Part shown: in pieces, positions 7,817 through 16,434 of the stretch | How positions within the stretch are numbered: position 1 is the stretch's first letter | Layout: each line of letters begins with the position of its first letter | Source of the DNA: Polynucleobacter sp. MWH-Jannik1A5 | Lineage (GTDB): Bacteria; Pseudomonadota; Gammaproteobacteria; Burkholderiales; Burkholderiaceae | Reading direction: 5' to 3' | Length of the DNA: 64,000 bases | NCBI RefSeq assembly: GCF_018881795.1 | Contig: NZ_JACVPQ010000001.1 | Coordinates: 635,376 to 699,375, forward strand | Translations under genes and position numbers: made by a program | Notes under the pieces: generated by a model | The model's database searches: none | What the model was told of the DNA's origin: nothing | The model's input: only the letters and a program-made list of their open reading frames with translations

Positions 7817-9019
7817 TTACCAGTTAGGCTCGCGATCAGGTGTTGAAGAAATGCGGTGCACACTTAAATCGGCGCCTTCGAACTCTTCTTCTTGAGACAT
7901 GCGAATACCTAAGGTCGCCTTCAGGGCGCCGTATACGACAAAACCACCGATCAGTGCGATACCTACACCTAAGGCGCTACCAATTAGTTGACCGGTAAAA
8001 GTAATGCCGCCGAGACCACCAAAAGCTTTGGTACCAAAAATACCGGCGGCTAGCCCACCCCAAAGACCGCATAGTCCATGCAGTGGCCAAACACCGAGAA
8101 CATCATCTAATTTCCAGCGGTTTTGAACCAAGGTAAACATATATACAAACAGTCCGCCAGCAACTAAACCAACAAATAAAGCGCCAAGAGGATGCATTAA
8201 ATCTGAGCCGGCACAAACTGCGACTAAACCAGCGAGTGGCCCGTTATAGGTAAAGCCCGGGTCATTACGGCCAACCACCCAAGCAGCCAATGTGCCACCA
8301 ACCATCGCCATCAAGGAATTCATTGCAACCAATCCACTGATCTTGTCGATCGTTTGTGCACTCATCACATTAAAACCAAACCAACCTACCGCCAAAATCC
8401 ATGCACCCAATGCCAAGAAAGGAATGCTTGATGGTGGATGAGCGGAGATTTGACCTTCTTTGGTGTAACGACCACGACGTGCACCTAGCAGAATGACTGC
8501 AGGCAAGGCAATCCATCCGCCCACGGCATGGACTACAACTGAACCAGCAAAGTCATGGAACTCTTCACCAGTTAAGCCTTTAATCCAAGCCTGAATACCG
8601 TAATGTTGATTCCAGGCAATACCTTCGAAGAAGGGGTAAATAAAACCCACCAAGATAAAGGTAGCAATAAGTTGAGGATTAAATTTTGCGCGCTCTGCTA
8701 TGCCGCCTGAAATAATGGCAGGGATTGCAGCAGCAAAGGTGAGCAAGAAGAAAAACTTCACTAATTCGTAACCATTCTTCTCAGCGAGCAACTCGGCGCC
8801 AGAGAAAAAGTTCACACCATAAGCAATGCTGTAACCAATAAAGAAATACGCAATAGTTGAGACTGCAAAGTCCACCAAGATTTTTACCAACGCATTGACT
8901 TGGTTTTTCTTGCGAACAGTCCCCAGCTCCAAGAACGCAAAGCCCGCATGCATGGCAAGAACCATGATTGCACCGAGCAAGATGAATAAAGCATCGCTAC
9001 CTGTTTTCAAAGTTTCCAT
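7817..9019 (-). CDS. amt: Ammonium transporter (Amt)
   Basis: About 400 residues with eleven membrane helices, of the Amt/Rh channel family that moves NH4+/NH3. Seen: LEKGTV-like LELGTVRKKN after the first helix, FEGIAWNQHYGIQAW, the signature DFAGSVVVHAVGG with the first pore histidine, and GVWPLHGLCGLWGGLAAGIFG with the second. I start it at METLKTGSD (ATG 9017-9019) because AGGGGAA lies just before it. An upstream in-frame extension of 24 codons is polar and lacks a ribosome site. The PII gene glnK, often paired with amtB, is not adjacent. An NtrC-like palindrome lies 64 bp upstream of the start. Confidence 0.92.
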   Translation of the reverse strand: METLKTGSDALFILLGAIMVLAMHAGFAFLELGTVRKKNQVNALVKILVDFAVSTIAYFFIGYSIAYGVNFFSGAELLAEKNGYELVKFFFLLTFAAAIPAIISGGIAERAKFNPQLIATFILVGFIYPFFEGIAWNQHYGIQAWIKGLTGEEFHDFAGSVVVHAVGGWIALPAVILLGARRGRYTKEGQISAHPPSSIPFLALGAWILAVGWFGFNVMSAQTIDKISGLVAMNSLMAMVGGTLAAWVVGRNDPGFTYNGPLAGLVAVCAGSDLMHPLGALFVGLVAGGLFVYMFTLVQNRWKLDDVLGVWPLHGLCGLWGGLAAGIFGTKAFGGLGGITFTGQLIGSALGVGIALIGGFVVYGALKATLGIRMSQEEEFEGADLSVHRISSTPDREPNW

Positions 9020-9082
9020 GAAATTTCCCCTCGTATTTTTTGCATCATTATGGGGAATATAAAAACCCAAAGAAGTGCGAGC

Positions 9083-9099
9083 TGCACCCATTTAGTGCA
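9083..9099. promoter_or_regulatory. Candidate NtrC operator upstream of amt
   Basis: The 17-bp sequence TGCACCCATTTAGTGCA fits the NtrC pattern TGCACY-N5-RGTGCA exactly. An overlapping GTGC-GAGCT-GCAC inverted repeat lies at 9075-9087. The position between amt and the Rap1a/Tai-like gene makes sense for nitrogen control of ammonium uptake. I could not find a convincing sigma54 -24/-12 element between it and amt. Confidence 0.45.
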
Positions 9100-9156
9100 T
9101 TAAGTACCCATATTTATGGTTTATCATCGTTTTTACATACACCTAAGGGAGAACCC

Positions 9157-9519
9157 ATGAAGAAATTCCTCATTGCATTGGCCGCTTTAGCCGCTTTTTC
9201 AGGCTTTGCACAAGCACAAGAAACCATCAAAGTATTAAGCACACAAGAACTTGCTAATGTTTGCAAACTCCCTGCAAGCCCAGAATCACGCAGCTTCTGT
9301 ATCGGCTTTACCACTTCTGTTTATGAAACTTATTTAGCCACTCGCCATCCACAACGTGCAAAGCCATTTATTTGCGTTAAGCAACCAGCTCCATCACGTG
9401 ATGAAGTGATTGGTGATTTTGTAAAGTTTGCGCAAAGCAATCCACAAGTAGCTGACAAACCAGCTGCCGGTGTTTTCTTGGGCTTCTTAGCTTCACGCTT
9501 CCCTTGCGCTAGAAAATAA
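9157..9519 (+). CDS. Rap1a/Tai family immunity-like secreted protein
   Basis: A 120-residue protein with a clear signal peptide, MKKFLIALAALAAFSGFAQA, cut before QETIKV. The mature part has cysteines in NVCKLP, SFCIGF, PFICVKQP and a C-terminal RFPCARK. It also has the family pattern of C-x-G-F/Y with a central variable stretch, then DFVKFAQSNPQ, then a final AxxxFPC. This matches the Rap1a/Tai domain, first known from periplasmic proteins that protect against type VI secretion amidase effectors. No effector or T6SS gene is near. AGGGAGA gives a strong ribosome site for this ATG. The function here may not be immunity. A small lipoprotein gene follows 46 bp on. Confidence 0.6.
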   Translation: MKKFLIALAALAAFSGFAQAQETIKVLSTQELANVCKLPASPESRSFCIGFTTSVYETYLATRHPQRAKPFICVKQPAPSRDEVIGDFVKFAQSNPQVADKPAAGVFLGFLASRFPCARK

Positions 9520-9565
9520 TTTCAGCGACTAGCCAAACTAATACACTTTTAAAGGATCAGTTGAT

Positions 9566-9853
9566 ATGAAAAAAATTATCGCGATTACCGCAGCAACTCT
9601 AGCAATCGCCGGTTGCTCAAATATGAGCAATACTGAGCAACGTACACTCTCAGGCGCGAGCATTGGCGCAGCAGCTGGTGCCGTTGGCACTGCAATCTTC
9701 CACGGCAATCCTATCTGGGGTGCAGTTGGTGGTGCAGCCGTTGGCGCAGCTTCTGGTTATGTATACGACGCTTATAAGAAAAATGAAGGTGCCAATTACA
9801 ATGCTGGCTATAACGCAGGTAAAAATAACCAGCCAGCTAAGGCGCCTAATTAA
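9566..9853 (+). CDS. Glycine-zipper lipoprotein
   Basis: A 95-residue lipoprotein: MKKIIAITAATLAIAGCSN ends in the lipobox LAIAGC, so Cys17 should be acylated. Residues 28-67 are a glycine zipper (GASIGAAAGAVGTAIFHGNP, then GAVGGAAVGAASG), a pattern of close-packed membrane helices found in outer-membrane proteins such as YMGG/17-kDa antigen types. The tail is polar and rich in Asn and Lys. AAGGAT lies upstream at good spacing. It ends before a bidirectional terminator and probably shares a transcript with the Rap1a/Tai-like gene. Function unknown; envelope structure or stress is a guess. Confidence 0.75.
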   Translation: MKKIIAITAATLAIAGCSNMSNTEQRTLSGASIGAAAGAVGTAIFHGNPIWGAVGGAAVGAASGYVYDAYKKNEGANYNAGYNAGKNNQPAKAPN

Positions 9854-9906
9854 GTCGACCTACTAAGCTTTAAAGCCCGGCCCATTCAGGCCTAAGCGCA
9901 GTAAAA

Positions 9907-9943
9907 CAAACCCAGCTCGTATTAATTTACCAGCTGGGTTTTT
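9907..9943. terminator. Bidirectional terminator overlapping the osmC stop codon
   Basis: Arms AACCCAGCT (9909-9917) and AGCTGGGTT (9932-9940) carry A/T-runs on both sides. The stop codon of the minus-strand osmC gene lies in the loop. It can end both the lipoprotein transcript and the osmC transcript. Confidence 0.75.
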
Positions 9944-10311
9944 ATTTGGATCTGCCCAGCCAATGCTTTATGAATAGGGCACTTATCTGCAATCTCCATT
10001 AAGCGCTCTTTTTCTTCTGAGCTTAAGTTTCCTTGTAACTGAATCTCACGTGAAAATGTTTCAACATCATTTGTGCGTTCGATATCTACCGTCACAATGG
10101 CATTTTCTAAATTCATTGCTTTGCGACCAGCATACATTTTTAAAGTCATCGATGTACAAGCCGCTAAGGCAGCGCCAAGATATTCGTGAGGACTTGGCCC
10201 TGTTCCGGAGCCTCCTTTAGCGGTTTCTGCGTCAGACAAAAAATGCAATTCGCCAGCAGTCAATTTTTGCTGCAGAGGGCCTTCGCCAAACTGTGAGACA
10301 ACTTTTCTCAT
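9922..10311 (-). CDS. OsmC family peroxiredoxin-like protein
   Basis: A 129-residue OsmC/Ohr fold protein. Cys52 (LGAALAACTSMTLKMYA) and Cys111 (IADKCPIHKAL) are the paired peroxidatic and resolving cysteines of the family, which reduces organic hydroperoxides. GTGPSPHEYLGAALAAC is the family signature. I start at MRKVVSQFG (ATG 10309-10311) because AGGA lies eight bases upstream. The longer in-frame extension overlaps the rhodanese gene end and looks non-coding. It follows the rhodanese gene by 46 bp on the same strand, suggesting a small sulfur/peroxide stress unit. Confidence 0.85.
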   Translation of the reverse strand: MRKVVSQFGEGPLQQKLTAGELHFLSDAETAKGGSGTGPSPHEYLGAALAACTSMTLKMYAGRKAMNLENAIVTVDIERTNDVETFSREIQLQGNLSSEEKERLMEIADKCPIHKALAGQIQIKTQLVN

Positions 10312-10357
10312 AAAGATCCTAAAAAAATAATGGGTCGAAACATCATTAAGAGTGACT

Positions 10358-10768
10358 TTAACCGGAATGAGGCTTGCTTGCCCTTTCCATAGTCGGTAGT
10401 TGCGCTTTCTTCCAGGCACTAAAACCACCCTCTAAATGACAAATGTTTGGCACACCCATTTTCTGCAGCATCTGCGTAGATAGAGCAGAACGCCAAGCAG
10501 AGGCGCAATACAAGACTAGCTGCTTGCCTTCGCCAAAGATCGGCTTGTAATAGGGGCTATCAGGATCAACCCAAAACTCCAGCATCCCCCGAGGGGCGTG
10601 AAACGCATTGGGGATCATGCCCTCGCGTTCTAATTCACGGACATCGCGAATATCGATGAACACCACATTAGGGTCCACTAACAATTGCTGCGCTTTTTCC
10701 AAGGAAAGAGTCTCGATTTCAGCCATGGCGCTCTGAATGAGCTCTTGATATCCAATCTTTAATTTCAC
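10358..10768 (-). CDS. Rhodanese-like domain protein
   Basis: A 136-residue single rhodanese domain. VVFIDIRDVRELEREGMIPNA (36-56) is the N-terminal CH2A-like motif. The active loop CASAWRS carries Cys88, which would hold the persulfide sulfur. It also has the C-terminal LEGGFSAWKKAQLP. Such proteins pass sulfur to acceptors such as cyanide or thiols. The gene uses a GTG start (10766-10768) with AGGAG at good spacing just before it. It lies upstream of osmC on the same strand. No transmembrane segment. The physiological acceptor is unknown. Confidence 0.88.
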   Translation of the reverse strand: MKLKIGYQELIQSAMAEIETLSLEKAQQLLVDPNVVFIDIRDVRELEREGMIPNAFHAPRGMLEFWVDPDSPYYKPIFGEGKQLVLYCASAWRSALSTQMLQKMGVPNICHLEGGFSAWKKAQLPTMERASKPHSG

Positions 10769-10825
10769 GAAATCTCCTAAATTAACAATATCTCATTCAT
10801 ACCAAGCACCTGCTACCATTCTGCT

Positions 10826-12088
10826 ATGAACTTTACCCCCACTGAACTTGGTGCAAGCATTATTTTTGCAATCGCAGTTTTGCATACTTTTTGTACCGGC
10901 TATTTTGAATCTATTGCTAAAAAGTCTCCGCGTCATGCCGGCCTTTGGCATCTTCTGGGTGAAGTTGAAATTGTCTTTGGTTTTTGGGCGGCCATCCTGG
11001 TTATTTTCATTTCGCTAGATGACGGTTTAAGTACTGCTAAAGATTTTTTAAATAAACGCAATTTCACAGAACCGCTCTTTGTTTTTGCCATCATGATTGT
11101 CGCTGGCACAAAACCTATCTTGTATTTTGCAACGAAAATACTGCATGTTTTAGCGATGGCACTGCAATATCTATTGCGCATCAGAAGTGCTCCTGCTTTA
11201 TATTTTTTAACTCTGGCGATCACCCCACTTCTAGGCTCAGTCATCACCGAGCCAGCTGCTATGACCCTGGCGGCCTTCTTACTGCGTGATTTGGTCTATC
11301 GCCATAAATGCTCGACAGCCCTCCTATTTGGAACGCTTGGTGTTCTCTTCGTCAATATCTCCATTGGCGGAACACTCACCAACTTTGCTGCACCACCAGT
11401 ACTGATGGTGGCCTCTACTTGGAGTTGGAGTTCAGCATTTATGTTTGCTAACTTTGGCATAGAGTCTTGTATTGCCATTTTTATTAACGCTCTAGTAGTC
11501 ACACTTTTATTTCATCGCCAACTCATTGAGCCTGATACAGAAAAGAAAGAAGTCCAAATTCCATTGGCCGTAATTTTGATGCATCTGCTCTTTTTATTTG
11601 GTGTAGTCGTATTTGCGCATGATCCAATTATTTTTACTTGGATTCTGTTGTTCTTTATTGGCTACACCACGGCTTATCCAAAACATCAAAGCCCACTGAT
11701 TCTGAAAGAAGCCTTACTGGTCGGTTTTTTCTTAGGCGGCTTAGTCGTACTAGGTTCACTACAGGGTTGGTGGCTACAGCCTATTCTAGAAATGATGAGT
11801 CCTACTGCAGTCTTTTATGGCAGCCTAGTGTTAACCGCTTTCACCGATAATGCAGCGCTTACCTATCTAGGCTCCTTAGTGACTGGGACATCTCCAGAAT
11901 TCAAGCTGGCTTTGGTGGGAGGCGCTGTTGCAGGCGGCGGTCTTACCGTCATTGCCAATGCGCCTAACCCAGCAGGTATCGCTATCCTGCGGCAGCACTT
12001 TCCAAATGGCGCAGTCTCAGCACTCTATTTACTAATTGCTGCAATTCCGCCCACGCTAGTGGCCGTTCTAGCTTATCGACTCATCTAG
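10826..12088 (+). CDS. Putative Na+/H+ antiporter
   Basis: A 420-residue polytopic membrane protein of the small putative Na+/H+ antiporter family (Na_H_antiport_3 type). Seen: GLWHLLGEVEIVFGFWA at about 40-56, TEPAAMTLAAFLLRDL near 142-157, GGTLTNFAAPPVLMVA around 185-200 and TAFTDNAALTYLGSLV around 338-353. These polar residues in helices are typical of ion-coupled antiporters in the IT superfamily. Ion and direction are inferred from the family. A hairpin follows the stop, and miaB starts 66 bp later. Confidence 0.75.
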   Translation: MNFTPTELGASIIFAIAVLHTFCTGYFESIAKKSPRHAGLWHLLGEVEIVFGFWAAILVIFISLDDGLSTAKDFLNKRNFTEPLFVFAIMIVAGTKPILYFATKILHVLAMALQYLLRIRSAPALYFLTLAITPLLGSVITEPAAMTLAAFLLRDLVYRHKCSTALLFGTLGVLFVNISIGGTLTNFAAPPVLMVASTWSWSSAFMFANFGIESCIAIFINALVVTLLFHRQLIEPDTEKKEVQIPLAVILMHLLFLFGVVVFAHDPIIFTWILLFFIGYTTAYPKHQSPLILKEALLVGFFLGGLVVLGSLQGWWLQPILEMMSPTAVFYGSLVLTAFTDNAALTYLGSLVTGTSPEFKLALVGGAVAGGGLTVIANAPNPAGIAILRQHFPNGAVSALYLLIAAIPPTLVAVLAYRLI

Positions 12089-12089
12089 G

Positions 12090-12108
12090 GCCTAAGTCAG
12101 GCTTAGGC
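12090..12108 (+). terminator. Hairpin downstream of the antiporter gene (weak terminator)
   Basis: GCCTAAG-TCAGG-CTTAGGC forms a 7-bp stem two bases after the antiporter stop. There is no T-run, so termination may be weak or the hairpin may protect the 3' end. Confidence 0.3.
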
Positions 12109-12154
12109 GGTAAAATCTGAGCTTCGCCCCCAGTTATAAACCTGAGAACGGCAT

Positions 12155-13501
12155 ATGAAAAAGCTCTATATCAAAACCTTCGGCTGTCAAATGAACGAGT
12201 ATGACTCGGGCAAGATGGCCGACCTATTACATGCCGATGAAGGCATGGTTATGACAGATCGACCAGAAGATGCTGATGTTGTTCTTCTGAATACTTGCTC
12301 CATTCGAGAAAAAGCTGAAGATAAAGTCTTTTCAGATTTAGGTCGACTTCGCGAGCTCAAGAAAACCAAGCCCAACCTATTGATTGGTGTTGGTGGTTGC
12401 GTGGCAAGCCAAGAAGGTCAGCAAATTGTTAGTCGAGCACCCTACGTGGATGTGGTCTTTGGCCCCCAAACATTGCATCGTCTATCCGACCTCATTGCAG
12501 AGCGCCGTAAAACTGGGATCTCTCAAGTAGACATTTCCTTTCCGGAGATTGAAAAGTTTGATCATCTTCCGGCATCACGCCAAACTCGTGGCTCAGCCTA
12601 TGTATCAATCATGGAGGGCTGCTCCAAATATTGCAGCTACTGCGTTGTACCCTATACACGTGGCGAGGAAGTCTCCAGGCCTTTTGATGATGTACTCACT
12701 GAAGTAGCTGGACTTGCCAGTAAGGGCGTCAAAGAAATTGTGCTTCTTGGTCAAAACGTCAATGCGTATTTAGGCAAGATGGGTGATACCGAAGAAATCG
12801 CTGACTTTGCTCTGCTTATTGAATACATTGCGGAAATTCCTGGGGTTGAACGGATCCGATTTACCACCAGCCACCCTAAAGAATTTACACAACGTCTCAT
12901 TGATGTATATGCAAAAGTACCTAAGCTGGTGAGTCACCTGCATCTACCCGTACAACATGGATCTGATGCCATGTTGTCAGCAATGAAACGTGGGTACACC
13001 GCACTAGAGTTCAAAAGCATTATTCGCAAAATGCGAGCCGCTCGTCCTGACCTCACGCTATCAAGCGACTTCATTGTGGGGTTTCCAGGTGAGACTGAAG
13101 CAGACTTTGAGAAATTACTCAAGATGGTCAAAGAGTTAAATTTTGACAACAGCTTTTGCTTTATCTTTAGCCCACGCCCAGGCACACCAGCCGCCAACCT
13201 GCACGATGACACGCCTTACGAAGTCAAACTAAAGCGCCTTCAAACATTGTTGGCCCTTGTAGAGGGACAGGCTAATCAAATTAGTCAGCAAATGCTGGGC
13301 AATACTGAGCGAGTATTAATTGAGGGACTTGCTAAAGATGGCATCAATTTGCAAGGACGTGCTGAAAATAATCGTGTAATTCATTTCACAGCGCCCGATC
13401 AAGACATCGAGAATCTGATTGGTCAAATAGTAGACATTCGTATTACCGAAGTTCTTAACTACACCCTAAGAGGGGAATTGGTGGAAGCGCATGTTAGTTA
13501 A
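12155..13501 (+). CDS. miaB: tRNA-2-methylthio-N6-dimethylallyladenosine synthase
   Basis: A 448-residue radical SAM methylthiotransferase that adds a methylthio group to i6A37 of tRNAs reading UNN codons. The N-terminal domain has three cluster cysteines, Cys11, Cys48 and Cys82. The radical SAM motif CSKYCSYC gives Cys156, Cys160 and Cys163. GQNVNAY, VGFPGET and a C-terminal TRAM domain (about 380-447) complete the family plan. It opens the run miaB-ybeY-corC-lnt. The 3' end overlaps ybeY by 11 bp, so the two are translationally linked, and the phoH gene usually found between them is missing. Confidence 0.95.
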   Translation: MKKLYIKTFGCQMNEYDSGKMADLLHADEGMVMTDRPEDADVVLLNTCSIREKAEDKVFSDLGRLRELKKTKPNLLIGVGGCVASQEGQQIVSRAPYVDVVFGPQTLHRLSDLIAERRKTGISQVDISFPEIEKFDHLPASRQTRGSAYVSIMEGCSKYCSYCVVPYTRGEEVSRPFDDVLTEVAGLASKGVKEIVLLGQNVNAYLGKMGDTEEIADFALLIEYIAEIPGVERIRFTTSHPKEFTQRLIDVYAKVPKLVSHLHLPVQHGSDAMLSAMKRGYTALEFKSIIRKMRAARPDLTLSSDFIVGFPGETEADFEKLLKMVKELNFDNSFCFIFSPRPGTPAANLHDDTPYEVKLKRLQTLLALVEGQANQISQQMLGNTERVLIEGLAKDGINLQGRAENNRVIHFTAPDQDIENLIGQIVDIRITEVLNYTLRGELVEAHVS

Positions 13502-13961
13502 GAAAAAAGTTGCTTCACCCAAGCTGGCAATTGATCTGCAATTCGCTAGCCCAGCAATTGAATCCACTCTTGGAAAAATTGCTTCACCTACTTTGATAAA
13601 AAAATGGGTTAAAAGCGCAACACCGCTTGGCGGTCTGATCACTCTTCGCTTTGTTAATGCTACAGAGGGTAAAAAGTTGAACATGGCTTTTCGTCAAAAA
13701 GATTACGCAACCAATGTATTAACTTTTCCTTACGATCTTTCAAAAAATGAGCTAGTTGCAGATATTATTTTTTGTCTTCCCGTCTTACAGAAAGAAGCGA
13801 AAGAGCAGGGTAAGTTGCTGAATGCCCATTTGGCACATTTGATTGTGCATGGCTGCCTCCATGCCCAAGGCCATGATCATGAAGTGATGAAGGATGCCAA
13901 GAAGATGGAAGCATTAGAAATCCAGATTCTCGAAAAATTGGGTTTTGCCAACCCCTACTAA
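13491..13961 (+). CDS. ybeY: Endoribonuclease / rRNA maturation factor YbeY
   Basis: A 156-residue zinc protein with the family motif [11 protein letters not shown]: His120, His124 and His130 would bind the metal. YbeY acts in 16S rRNA 3'-end maturation and late 70S quality control. [30 protein letters not shown] (51-80) is the conserved core. The N-terminal 35 residues are rather divergent and basic. Its ribosome site (GGTGGAAG) lies inside the miaB coding end, consistent with coupling. corC follows 33 bp after the stop. Confidence 0.93.
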   Translation: MLVKKKVASPKLAIDLQFASPAIESTLGKIASPTLIKKWVKSATPLGGLITLRFVNATEGKKLNMAFRQKDYATNVLTFPYDLSKNELVADIIFCLPVLQKEAKEQGKLLNAHLAHLIVHGCLHAQGHDHEVMKDAKKMEALEIQILEKLGFANPY

Positions 13962-13994
13962 TGGTTTGACTTATTTCTACGCTATTCTTGCTAT

Positions 13995-14834
13995 ATGCCT
14001 GACCCCAATAAATCCTTTTTAGACCGTTTAGCCGATTTTTTAACTCCTCAGCCAACGGAGCCCAGCGAACGTCGTCAAGAGTTGATCGAAACTCTGCGTG
14101 AAGCTCAAGTCGAAGGCCTAATCGATGCCGATGCACTCTCCATGATTGAGGGCGTCTTTCAGGTTGGTCAGTTATGCGCACGCGATATTCTTGTACCCCG
14201 CGCCCAAATTGATTGGATCGATATCAACCAAGCGCTACCTGAGATTATCAAGAGCGTGATCGAAGCAGCTCACTCACGTTTTCCTGTATTTGAAGGTAGT
14301 CGAGACAACGTTATCGGCATATTGCTCGCTAAAGATTTATTGCGTCATGCAACAGAAAAAGACTTTCAAGTTCGAGACTGGTTGCGTCCAGCAGTCTTTA
14401 TTCCGGAATCTAAGCGCCTCAGCGTGTTATTACGCGACTTTAAAGACAATCGCAATCACTTAGCGATTGTGGTTGATGAATATAGTGGCGTAGCAGGAAT
14501 TATTACGATTGAGGACGTCCTTGAGCAAATCGTTGGTGATATTGAAGATGAGCATGATGTTGATGAAGAGGCAGATAATCTCATTCCCCTAGATAACGGC
14601 GACATCCGCGTCAAAGGCATTACTGAGCTTGAGCAATTCAATGAAGCACTGGGCACCCACTTCGAGCTTGAAGATATTGAGACGGTAGCTGGATTGGTTA
14701 TTCAACATCTTGGCCGGGTACCCAAGATAGGTGAGCTCATTGAAATCGATGGTATTGAATTTGAAGTACAGCGTGCCGACCCAAGACAAATTCATATTCT
14801 TCTTGCACGACAAACCAATAAAAAACCTGACTGA
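13995..14834 (+). CDS. corC: HlyC/CorC family CBS-domain protein
   Basis: A 279-residue soluble CorC-type protein. Two CBS domains span about 60-190 (DILVPRAQIDWIDINQ; FPVFEGSRDNVIGILLAKDLL; NHLAIVVDEYSGVAGIITIEDVLEQIVGDIEDEHD). A C-terminal CorC_HlyC FAD-like domain covers about 205-275 (RVKGITELEQFNEALG). CorC is linked to Mg2+/Co2+ efflux and, in this gene position next to ybeY and lnt, is conserved across proteobacteria. There is no DUF21 membrane domain, as expected of CorC rather than CorB. Downstream lnt begins eight bases after the stop. Confidence 0.92.
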   Translation: MPDPNKSFLDRLADFLTPQPTEPSERRQELIETLREAQVEGLIDADALSMIEGVFQVGQLCARDILVPRAQIDWIDINQALPEIIKSVIEAAHSRFPVFEGSRDNVIGILLAKDLLRHATEKDFQVRDWLRPAVFIPESKRLSVLLRDFKDNRNHLAIVVDEYSGVAGIITIEDVLEQIVGDIEDEHDVDEEADNLIPLDNGDIRVKGITELEQFNEALGTHFELEDIETVAGLVIQHLGRVPKIGELIEIDGIEFEVQRADPRQIHILLARQTNKKPD

Positions 14835-14842
14835 GATTCGCC

Positions 14843-16375
14843 TTGCTTGATCAGCACCCTTATCAACAGCGCATGAGTGTCAAAATATTTTCACCAATTA
14901 CTTTGTTGTTATTAGGTGCGGCACTTGCACTAGCTGCCGAACTTCCCTACGGTGGCTGGATTCAGATTCCTCTTTTAAGCATTCTTTGGTGGCGACTAGA
15001 TCCACAATCTCATAACTCATTTAAAAAACAATTCGCCTTGGGCCTCACTTTTGGAATTGGCTATTTTGTTGTGGGTCTATGGTGGCTTTACATTAGCCTG
15101 CATGATGTTGGCGGCATGAATGCATTGCTCGCTGGTATGGGGGTATTTCTACTATCAGCCTATGTAGCTATTTACTTTGCTATGGCCACGCTGGCAATTA
15201 CTGTATTTAAAAAGAATCGGCTCGCCGGCTTATTTCTTGCGGCAAGCTGGGTGCTTGCGGAGTTTCTGCGCGGCTATATCTTCACTGGATTTCCTTGGAT
15301 GGGTCTTGCTGAAACCCAATTCAATGGCCCCTTCGCTCTTATCGCGCCTCTCTTTGGCGGTCTAGCCTGCACCTTCTTGATGGTTTGGGCCTCCTGGGAG
15401 CTTTATCAAATTCGCAAACATTCGATCTCCAGTGCAATTCTCATCATGGCTGCAATTGGAATCGCTCAAGTCGCTGGTGCATTTACTTTCACTAAACCTA
15501 TTGGAGAACCCATTAGCATTCGACTGATTCAGGGTAACTTTGAGCAAAGTCTGAAATTTAATCCTCAGGCCATCAGCCGACAAATTGATTTTTATGCTGG
15601 CGAAATAACCAAGCAAGCGGCTAATCTCATCATCATTCCTGAAACTGCATTCCCGTGGCCAATTCCTAATTTACCAATCGGTCTTGTGAATTATCTTCAA
15701 GATTTTTCTAATAATAGTAATAGCAATCTTCTGCTTGGATTGATTGGCGAGGTACCCGGTACAAATGGCATGCAATATTCGAATCGTGCCACCGGCCTCT
15801 CCCCAAATACTTCAGCCTATCAATACGATAAAGCTCATCTTGTTCCCTTCGGAGAATTTATTCCTCCCGGATTTCAGTGGTTCGTCAATGCTTTTCATGT
15901 GCCGATGAGTGACTTTGCTAGAGGTAAATTAGATCAATCACCTTTTGCGATTGTGCGTAAAGGTCAAGAAGATATTTATGCGGCGATTACGATTTGCTAT
16001 GAAGATGTTTTTGGGGGTGAGCTTGCCTCTCGTATTCAACATAGTGATAAGCCAGTCAATCTACTAATCAATATGACCAATCTTGCTTGGTTTGGAGAAT
16101 CGCAGGCGTCCACTCAGCAACTTAGACTCTCGCAGTTGCGCTCTTTAGAGACCGGTCTTCCCGCCTTACGCGCTACCAATACGGGCATTACCGCCGTCTT
16201 AGGCCCTGATGGCAAAGTATTAAAAGCGCTTCCGGAATTTACTCAAGGCACCCTAAGCACCCAAGTCCAGGCTTATTCCGGAAAAACGCCATATGTTATT
16301 TGGGGCAATTTACCGATTTTGGGTATTTCTTGCCTACTGCTGGTCTGGGGCTTGATTAGTCATAGGCGTTTTTAG
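14843..16375 (+). CDS. lnt: Apolipoprotein N-acyltransferase
   Basis: About 510 residues. Six membrane helices in the first 200 residues are followed by a nitrilase-type domain facing the periplasm. It adds the third acyl chain to the N-terminal cysteine of lipoproteins. Catalytic triad by position: Glu267 (PETAFPWP), Lys330 (YDKAHLVPFGEF) and Cys385 (ICYEDVFGGE). A last helix lies at about 487-505. The longest frame starts at a TTG (14843). An ATG ten codons on (14873, MSVKIF) is a plausible alternative; neither has a good ribosome site. Confidence 0.92.
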   Translation: MLDQHPYQQRMSVKIFSPITLLLLGAALALAAELPYGGWIQIPLLSILWWRLDPQSHNSFKKQFALGLTFGIGYFVVGLWWLYISLHDVGGMNALLAGMGVFLLSAYVAIYFAMATLAITVFKKNRLAGLFLAASWVLAEFLRGYIFTGFPWMGLAETQFNGPFALIAPLFGGLACTFLMVWASWELYQIRKHSISSAILIMAAIGIAQVAGAFTFTKPIGEPISIRLIQGNFEQSLKFNPQAISRQIDFYAGEITKQAANLIIIPETAFPWPIPNLPIGLVNYLQDFSNNSNSNLLLGLIGEVPGTNGMQYSNRATGLSPNTSAYQYDKAHLVPFGEFIPPGFQWFVNAFHVPMSDFARGKLDQSPFAIVRKGQEDIYAAITICYEDVFGGELASRIQHSDKPVNLLINMTNLAWFGESQASTQQLRLSQLRSLETGLPALRATNTGITAVLGPDGKVLKALPEFTQGTLSTQVQAYSGKTPYVIWGNLPILGISCLLLVWGLISHRRF

Positions 16376-16434
16376 GTATTTTTAACTCCTAAGCCCTCTA
16401 GCCATGTAAAATCAATGGCTTAGCCAGGTTAATC

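Noticed and set aside
9020..9082. A sigma54 promoter for amt
   Set aside because: The best match (TCGCAC-N5-TGGG on the minus strand) lacks the invariant GG and GC dinucleotides and would overlap the NtrC-like site.
16376..16434. A riboswitch or T-box before glyQS
   Set aside because: Only 59 bases and a short inverted repeat; T-box control of aminoacyl-tRNA synthetase genes is not expected in proteobacteria.
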